From Phellopilus nigrolimitatus (lineage: Eukaryota > Basidiomycota > Agaricomycetes > Hymenochaetales > Hymenochaetaceae): a stretch of DNA of 64,000 nt. Below the pieces are notes generated by a model, which was not told the DNA's origin, did no database searches, and worked only from the letters and a program-made list of their open reading frames with translations. The position numbers were made by a program, and so were the translations under genes. Shown piece after piece: positions 57,239 through 64,000 of this stretch. The stretch is from the NCBI GenBank assembly GCA_021029095.1, contig JAJOHG010000011.1, forward strand, positions 124,001 through 188,000. Direction: 5' to 3'. Each line of letters starts with the position of its first letter. Position 1 is the first letter of the stretch.

Positions 57239-59640
57239 TCAAAATCCTCTCCACTGTCTCATGTTCGCGCCCTGTCCCATGTTCATGCCCATACCCATGT
57301 CCATATTGCTCATGTCACCCATACCGCCCATCCCCCCGTCCCCTTCTCCGTGGCCTCCATTCCACATCCCTCCAGCGCCCATGAATTGCTGTTGCCCCAA
57401 GCCAGCACGATTGTCGAAATTGCCCCTACCCCTTCCTCCACCCATCCAGGCCCCTTGGTTCGCATCAAAACCACCACCAAAACCGAGTTGAGACTGTGCA
57501 GCCATGGCCATGCCTGAGTTCATCTGGTTCATACCACCGCCCATGCCGCGATTCATCCCTGGCGCCATGGCCATCATCCCTGCTCCTCCGCCCATTCCTG
57601 CACCAGTTCTCGACGTGCCATCGAAGCCGAAACTAAACGTGCTCTGGCCACCAAGGGGCGTATTCGTGGGTAAACCCATGTTGTTCATCATCATGCTGTT
57701 CATCCCTCCACCCATGCTTCCGGCCATGCCTGTGTTTGGACTCGCACCACCCATCGGCCAGTTCATCCCGCCCATATTCCCCATACCCATGCCACCAAGG
57801 TTGTTCATTCCTCCCATGCCTCCCATGTTCCCGCCCATGTTCCCACCCATGTTTCCCATACCTCCTATTGTTCCACCTCCTCCCATGTTCCCCATTCCGC
57901 CCATCGAGTTTACCCCCATCATGCCCATTGGCTGAGCCATAATCTGCGGATTAAAGTTCTGCTTTGCTCCGCCCAACCCTCCACCTCCATTCATACCACT
58001 GCCTGCCATCCCGCTAGTGTTACTGGTCCGAGTAGGATTGCTCGGGAGGTTACCAGAAGACACGGACATAGGCACTGCGGATATCGAAGTATTACCGCCA
58101 ACCCCAACGCCGCCACCTCCGCCGCCACCACTACCACGAGGAGGAGGGGATTTGGGACGGAGACTCTCGATTTCTGGTGTACAACCAACGATATTAACTG
58201 AGGAAATAATGTATTTTTTCATAAAAGTAAACTCACCAGAAGTATTCGGCACGACACATTTCCCACCCATCGCCATCTCTCTGATCTGCGCTTCCCATGA
58301 TTCCCTCTCGAATGGAACTGCATTATCTTTTTCGCGTGCTTCCACAGGCGCCAGGCTAAGTTCGTCGGCAGTGACAGTTACCCAACCACGCCGTAGGGAG
58401 TGATAACGTCCGAAGATTTCGAGACGACGTGTACCCAGACAAAAGTTCTCTACGAGTTGATACATCTCAGGTGGCTTACGCGTTGGGTCTGAAGCGTCTC
58501 CCTCCCAGATGATAACGTCCGTATCTGCTCGTTGAAGTCAGTTTGCAGAAATACAAGCTTCAAAACAGCCGAAGGGGGTGCACCGATATTACAATGGACA
58601 AACCAGTTGTCTGTAGAGCGTCGAACTGTCCCACGAATACCCATGAGACAATGTTGTTTTGTCCTTGTGAGGAGAGATGTTGTCGGTGGGTCCGTCTATG
58701 TCAGGAAAAAAAAAGCACGTTGAAACAACAGCTCAAGTGACTATAAATGTGCGAACGCACCCCTGGTCCTCTGTTTCCCTCCTTGTTCGTCTTTATCCAG
58801 ACAATATCCTCACAACGTCTATAACCCCACTTACCAAGGATCTCGCGCCCGCGTTCCAAACCCTCACCTGCGCCACTTCCAACCCATAGAAATACGAAAC
58901 TCGGATCTGCCGCGAGCGCAGCGATAGGAAGTGCTTCCAACTGTTCCCAAGTAAAAGAAGACGAAAAAGGTGGGTCTATTAAGATTGTGTCGAATTTGAG
59001 GCCTTGAAGCGCCGTCCGAGATGCAGGCATGGAAAGATACATCGGCGGGAGAGCGTACTCGGCAACGGATGTCTTCTTGAGTGACAGGAGACGCTGCTGT
59101 TTGGGGTATCTAGCCGGGGCTTCATATGTCTAACACTCAACGGAACCTGCTATTATGATCAAGTACGTACTCTTCAAACCGCCGTTCCATCTCTGCACCG
59201 ACAACCCAGTTTTGTGGCCATTCCCCTCCATCAACGTAGCGCTGGCTGTAGTCATTCCTGATGGTCTCCTCTTCCGGGACGTAATTTGCATATCGGGCAC
59301 ATCGCGCCTTCTTCGCAATAGGTAAATCTGGGCGCACTACACGGGGATGAGGGCGGACGACCGATGTTGATGCATTCGACTCTTGTAAAGGATTAGGAGA
59401 CAGAGTAGGCGAAGGTGAACCGGGCGGAGAATGCGGCGGAGTAGGGATCAATGGCAAGTTAAGCAGAATATTGAGAGTGTCTGAAGTGTCTGAAGGGGAG
59501 CCAGGGGACGATGCAAGAGTGCTGGTGTAAGCGCGCAAGACGCGTCTATGCGCGCGCTGAGAATTTCGTGCGCGTTCCAATAGAGCCGAGTGAGATGCAA
59601 GGAGGGTATTTGCAGAGGATAAGACGTCTGCGGTGCTCAT
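57239..59640 (-). CDS. METTL14/KAR4-like MT-A70 family protein
   Basis: Five exons: 59171-59640, 58761-59109, about 58606-58695, one ending near 58240 after VVPNTS, and a last one to 57239. The start [14 protein letters not shown] is the first ATG. METTL14 landmarks are [94 protein letters not shown] and [22 protein letters not shown]14 is the RNA-binding partner of METTL3 in the m6A writer; the yeast relative Kar4 also acts with Ste12. The usual METTL14 EPPL is DPPF here. The C-terminal roughly 280 residues are Gly/Met/Asn-rich (GGM and MGN repeats) with a few RG motifs (GGGRGRGNF). No METTL3 homologue is in the window. Confidence 0.9.
57260..58140. repeat. Gly/Met-codon low-complexity repeat in METTL14-like gene
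   Basis: Plus strand shows many CCCAT and CCACC words, read on the minus strand as repeated Met-Gly-Gly and Met-Gly-Asn units. It encodes the C-terminal tail of the MT-A70 protein. The mirror open frame on the plus strand (57504-57935) is a shadow of this bias. Confidence 0.8.
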
Positions 59641-60237
59641 CGTGCGCAATGTACGCGCTCAACGTTAACTCAGAGATGCTGTTTAGCACTGACCAAAACG
59701 GAAATCAGTGGCGATGTTCGTTGTGCTTCCGGCACACAAGGGAAAAAGAAAAGAAAAGCACAGAAAATCAGAATCTCGTGTAGCCTTCCTGATGAGATAA
59801 TAGCAAACAGCAGGCTCAGAGTGCTACAAGATAACACGTCCATGATCTATTGAATACACAGATGGCGCTGCAGCTGTGCGGCGGCAATCTGATTTCTTCC
59901 GATACAGACATGGACCAATGTCGATTGCTTCATAATTATGTAGATTGCCTGAAGACCGAAAAGAGAAAGTCAAAGGCAGATAGGGACGCAGAAATAAAAG
60001 CGGTGTACAGTAGATGTTTTACGTGTTAATACCAGAACCAGACAATTGATACAAACAGACATCGATGAAGACAAGTAAAAGTCAGTACGAAAGCAATGGT
60101 ATGGATGATTGGTACGAGAAATGTGTATGATACGTGTGGTGCGGCAAGCGATGGACATGACACACGATGATTGCTGAACGGTCCCTCCTCCGAAGACAAA
60201 CTGAGATGCACAGAGAAGCCAGATAGAGTAGGAAATA
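59641..60237. other. Interval between METTL14-like and E2 genes
   Basis: 597 bp; promoter of the METTL14-like gene and 3' end of the E2 gene, both on the minus strand. No motif of note; no TATA box seen near 59670-59720. Confidence 0.45.
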
Positions 60238-61531
60238 TCACTCGAACTGTTTCTCCGCGTTGTCTCGTAGGAGACGCCGCACATCCCTCTTGTATGCTTT
60301 GGGGTCCTCCCTGATCTGCTTCTGCTCGAGTACCGGGCAATGGCGTGGGACGAAGAGAAGAGGAGATAATTCAAGAAATCAGTAAGGATATTATGTAATT
60401 TTGCTTCAATCGGGTTTCCTCACCGCTGCATCCACGTTCGCCGGGCTATCGACATTCGGCTCATCCGAGATAAGAAGCGAAATCACGCTCAAGACCTATA
60501 AAATCAGGAGCAAGAGCAGATTGAAGTCGACACATAACAAGACACACAGCATGAAATGAATGGACTTACGATGGACTCGACAGAATGTACCGGCATCCAG
60601 CGCTCTCCGGCATCTTCGTACCCATATTGATCTTCTTCCGGAGGATGCTGAATAAATGAAAATATCAATAACTGCAAAGACCTTAAAAGTGCAGGTACTT
60701 ACGAGGATGGAGATGCATACTCTGCCATCGTCCTTATAAACTATGGGATAATTGTGTCAGCAGATTGTTATTGAAAGCTTACGATACGAGATAAATGTAT
60801 AGACGCACTGTTTGGGTGCCACATGGGAGTTTTGAATTGCATCTCGGGAGGCTTGTTTGGATATTCATCCGGAAAAATGAGGTGCGCCACAAGCACTGCA
60901 TTCTCACTGTTTCGCCACAGAAATTAGTTAGTCGTCAGCGAAGAGATCGACTTTCACATACTACAGAGTATCCTGAGGCCTGTGTACAATGTTTGAACAC
61001 TTGCGCACCGGAGGAACAGGCGGAGGGCCCACTCACCCAATAATGACTATTCTCCACTTTAAGATGTTGTCGTCTATTAGCCCTGTTATAAGTATGTGAT
61101 ATTAGCCAAACCATCCTTCATGCACGATGACACAATGGAAAGTGGTCGCAAGTTCAGTTTTTGTATATCGGAAGTTGAAAGAACGTGCAACGAGATCATG
61201 ATAAAGTCGTGCATAACTTTCTCTCCGTAAAACTCTAAGATGCATCAACCCATTTGACATAATGGTCTCGTCTGCCTTCGGCATTTATAACCCCACATGT
61301 CCCCGCTCTCCTGTCTTCAGTATTGCGCTGAATGATCATTGTACCGGAGAATGACACTCCAAGCTGAAGGTCCAATCTCTCGAGCAAAACACAGGAATTG
61401 ATTTTGCGAAAAGAGATCGGCAGATTGGAGGGTAACAGACTGGACTTACCAGCAGAGAAGCTCTCGACGGGGGACCTGGAAAGCTCTGCGAGCTGTCGTC
61501 TAAGGAGAGTTGGTGCCATGTTGGTCGCCAT
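60238..61531 (-). CDS. Ubiquitin-conjugating enzyme E2, UBE2G1/UBC7-like
   Basis: Eight exons: 61450-61531, 61037-61082, 60965-60979, 60809-60906, 60703-60740, 60570-60647, 60424-60495 and 60238-60321, total 170 residues. Motifs in order: LLRRQLAELSRSPVESFSAG, LIDDNILKWRIVIIGP, AHLIFPDEYPNKPPEM, MWHPN, GRVCISIL with the catalytic Cys (codon at 60715-60717), the acidic insertion HPPEEDQYGYEDAGERW, MPVHSVESIVLSVISLL and SPANVDAA. The long loop after the Cys and FSAGLIDDN point to the UBE2G1 type, which builds Lys48 chains and is related to ER-degradation E2s. Exon 3 is a 15-nt micro-exon (GCCTCAGGATACTCT) that supplies PQDTL. Intron 1 is 367 nt. Frame intact. Confidence 0.92.
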
Positions 61532-62492
61532 CTTCCTGCGTTTCTTTCTGGGTGTTTCTTCGCCTAGATCGAATTGGTAAGTCTTACTACACCGGTGTGG
61601 CCAATTCCTCGGCGAGACGTAGATGAAGCGTCAAGTGGCAAGACACCTGATGCAAGCGTTGATGACAGCTGATAGTTTATAAGTAAACAAACAGAGGACG
61701 AGCACAGCAGTCAGTACTAGATTGCTGTAGAGCAGGGAGACGTTGTGTAAGGGAAGGGAGAGGAGAGGGCTAGGGGGCGCGATGCCTCGATAATCCGGCA
61801 AATACCGGGAGCTTACGTACTTAAGCCACCGGTTGCCCAGGGTTTCGTATAGCTTGTGATTTTGCAATCATTAACGGATGCTGGAATCAACTCATCTAAT
61901 CACCGGTCCAGCTATGTTGCTTAGTTTCTGAATACTGCATTTCTCAAGGCAAGTTTCCCAACTCCTAAAGGCCCTGTTGACTTAAAATAGAATGCTTAGA
62001 TTCCTTATATTCCCATTACCTGGTACCTTTCAAACCCGGGTTTTGGGGGAAACAGCATATTTACGCATGGCATGACCCTATATCGAGGTACTTATTACAT
62101 GCCTGGTATCCTTTAAACTCAACGTGTGTCAGCCGTCGACCTCTTTCCTTTTGATGTCTTTCGTGGTAAGCATCCTTACAAGGCTAGATTGTCTGGACAT
62201 CTCAGCCAAGTGTCTGTTTATCAATCTACTTTCGGCTTTCGTCATGAGAAAGAGAAATCCCGCGCAAAGTAAAACTTTTGCAAACCTCTCGGTCCCCGAT
62301 AGCAAAGTCTTCAAATTTGCGCGTTTCAAACATCAAGTTTGAATGTAACTTTGCATGTGAACGAACATCGTGAAAGCAATCAGAACGGCATGCCTTCAGA
62401 TATGAATGTGCGTTGAGAGTGCTCGATTCAAGCCTGACTACTTTCAGATATATACGAGGACAAAGGCATAGCGGAGACGTTCCATAGCACGA
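61532..62492. other. Divergent interval between E2 gene and Ser/Pro-rich gene
   Basis: 961 bp between head-to-head starts, so it holds two promoters. Short frames near 61631-61867 and 62124-62342 have no domain. TATATA at about 62451 lies 42 bp before the ATG at 62493. Confidence 0.4.
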
Positions 62493-63852
62493 ATGTCGAC
62501 TGCCGACTCTCCGTAAGTGATTATCAACCTCTTCTTCGTTCTTGTTAGCTCAGAAATACTGATGCTGGTGGATCTCAACATTAGTAGGATTGAATCCTAC
62601 ATAATACGGTTCATGAACCAGATCGATGATTCATTGGCAGAACAAGCTGACCTTCCTCTCGTGCCTCCAAAGCCACTTCGAAAATTGTCTGAACCTGCTC
62701 ACAAAACCACCACGCCGGCTAAACCCATCTTGAAGTATTCACCGAGTGTAGGGTCCACGCCACTGAGCAATATATCAAATCTACGCTCGGAACCATCACT
62801 ACAGTTAGCCAGGTCTGGAAATATACAGCCATTAAACAAAGACAGAATCCCTCTCAGCTTCGCCTCAAGAAACGAAATTCCCCTCTGCATCGGGCCTTCA
62901 TATACTAAAAGACACAATTCAAGGTCAGCGTTGAGCTCTGAGTCAGCCAATGACCTATCCAAGAGCCCAGGCTGGGGTACGGAGGCTACCAGAGGATCAA
63001 CTGCAAAGATTGAATCTGCAAATGAATATGACGACTACTGGGGGAAGTGGAATCATAATAAGGAACTTCCGCCAACGCCTTTTGTCAATGCACCAACGTC
63101 TCTGGGTAGCCCGTGGCCGGCACCTTCATCCGCTCTTCCGCCTACGCCTCCCTTGACACCGGCGGCCCGCCATTCGTTCTCTCAAGCCCTACCGTCCCAG
63201 CGCTACCCGTTGACCCCGCACAACTCAATTCGCACGCGACGCCGATCCCCACCGAAAGCCACGTCCGAGCTCGAGCACAAGTCCTCCACAGTTCCGTTTC
63301 CCTCACGCCCGTCCTTCACCTTCTCGCCGCCAGACCTGCCTTCTCCAGCAGACTTTCCTCCCCCTCCGTCACTTGCGCCCCGCCCCTTTTCCCGCTCTCA
63401 CCGGTTGCGGTCCCGTGCATACTCACTGTCTCGTTTGGCCGAACATGCAAATATGTCCCACCCTAAGCTTTCCCAGAGGCCCTCGCTCCCGTCCTTTTCC
63501 ATGCGTGAGCCGCGTCCACCATCTCCGCCCGTTGGTTCCAGCTTCGCCAAGACGCGTACGGCATCCAAGCGCACGGCGCCGAAGACGAGCGGCACGCGGA
63601 AAAGGCGCAAAGTAGCTTTCGCGTTGCCCCCTGGAGCACCGAGCATCCGCGGCTCGCACGCCGGCCAACTCCTTACTATCAGTCCGTTTCGTCCATGCTG
63701 GAGCGTGTGATTGACATACTGGTGGCGCCTATTCCGCGTAAGGAGCCCTGAAGAGAAACAGGAACTGAGAGAGAAGAAGGAACAGGAGCAAAGGGAGAAG
63801 AGGGAAAGAAAAGAGTGGGAAGAGCTAGTCGGGTCGTTTCCGAACTCTTGAC
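62493..63852 (+). CDS. Ser/Pro-rich low-complexity protein, function unknown, with possible C-terminal frame breaks
   Basis: Short first exon 62493-62512 (MSTADSP), intron 62513-62584, then a long exon. The product is Ser/Pro/Arg-rich: ADLPLVPPKPLRKLSEP, PPTPPLTPAARHSFSQALP, TRKRRKVAFALPPG. The first long frame stops at 63710. Two further blocks look coding in other frames: RPTPYYQSVSSMLERVIDIL (about 63659-63718) and a charged tail EEKQELREKKEQEQREK ending EWEELVGSFPNS at 63852. One-base changes near 63650-63660 and at the T of 63749 would join them. A basic patch KRTAPKTSGTRKRRK may be a nuclear signal. Not a named family. Either end, 63710 or 63852, is possible. Confidence 0.6.
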
Positions 63853-64000
63853 GAGACGTCTATCTAGTCAACCCTGAGAGTCGACCGCTTGGTTGAATGC
63901 CCTCACCCTTTCACCTTGGTACACGGAAAGCTCGTTCCTGCGGCTCGTTTGAAACATATTTCATAACTATTACTTACATGTTACTTTTTGGAGACCTTTT
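63853..64000. other. Right edge, probable 3' region of the last gene
   Basis: No frame continues here. TGAAACA occurs at about 63949-63955. Nothing else supportable in these 148 bases. Confidence 0.3.

Noticed and set aside
57504..57935. Plus-strand frame rich in Pro, Met and Ile
   Set aside because: It is the complement of the Gly/Met repeat in the METTL14-like gene.

Overview
The window looks like nuclear DNA of a filamentous basidiomycete, most likely an agaricomycete. Genes on both strands are interrupted by many short GT-AG introns (mostly 45-80 nt). The gene set is typical of that group: a STE12 factor with C-terminal C2H2 fingers, a METTL14/KAR4-type MT-A70 protein, a SnoaL-FMO fusion, F-box and MYND proteins, and a secreted protein with a probable GPI signal. 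All exon structures below were assembled by eye from splice signals, reading phase and family motifs; no search or transcript data was used.

Layout, left to right. 1-3454 (-): an SF1B UPF1/IGHMBP2-like helicase with a mitochondrial-type N-terminus, running off the left edge. 5627-7723 (-): a monocarboxylate-type MFS transporter. 7724-12973: mostly gene-free. 12974-14602 (-) and 14954-16037 (+): an OXA1/YidC insertase and an HD-domain cyanamide hydratase sharing a 350-bp promoter with three CACGTG boxes. 17823-20210 (-) and 20581-24189 (+): a divergent pair of F-box paralogues, the left copy apparently frame-broken. 27401-28923 (+): SET-domain methyltransferase. 30143-32563 (+): SnoaL-FMO monooxygenase. 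32917-33705 (-) and 33951-35517 (+): a Cys-rich secreted protein and a multi-pass membrane protein, divergent. 37487-38052 (-) and 38222-40897 (+): FMP46-like redox protein and NOC2, divergent. 41101-41495 (-) and 41694-43768 (+): CBP6/UQCC2-like factor and MYND protein, divergent. 49280-53904 (+): STE12 after a 5.5-kb gene-free stretch. 57239-59640 (-): METTL14/KAR4-like. 60238-61531 (-): UBE2G1-type E2. 62493-63852 (+): Ser/Pro-rich protein.

Functional themes: mitochondrial biogenesis (helicase, OXA1, FMP46-like, CBP6-like), ribosome assembly (NOC2), and a possible mating/RNA-modification pair (STE12 and METTL14/KAR4, 3.3 kb apart). Recurrent oddities are micro-exons of 13-15 nt in three genes, a few unusually long introns, and single-base frame changes in one F-box copy, in the STE12 linker and in the last gene. 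I did not find a convincing new multi-gene system, transposon, CRISPR-like array, rRNA or intact tRNA.
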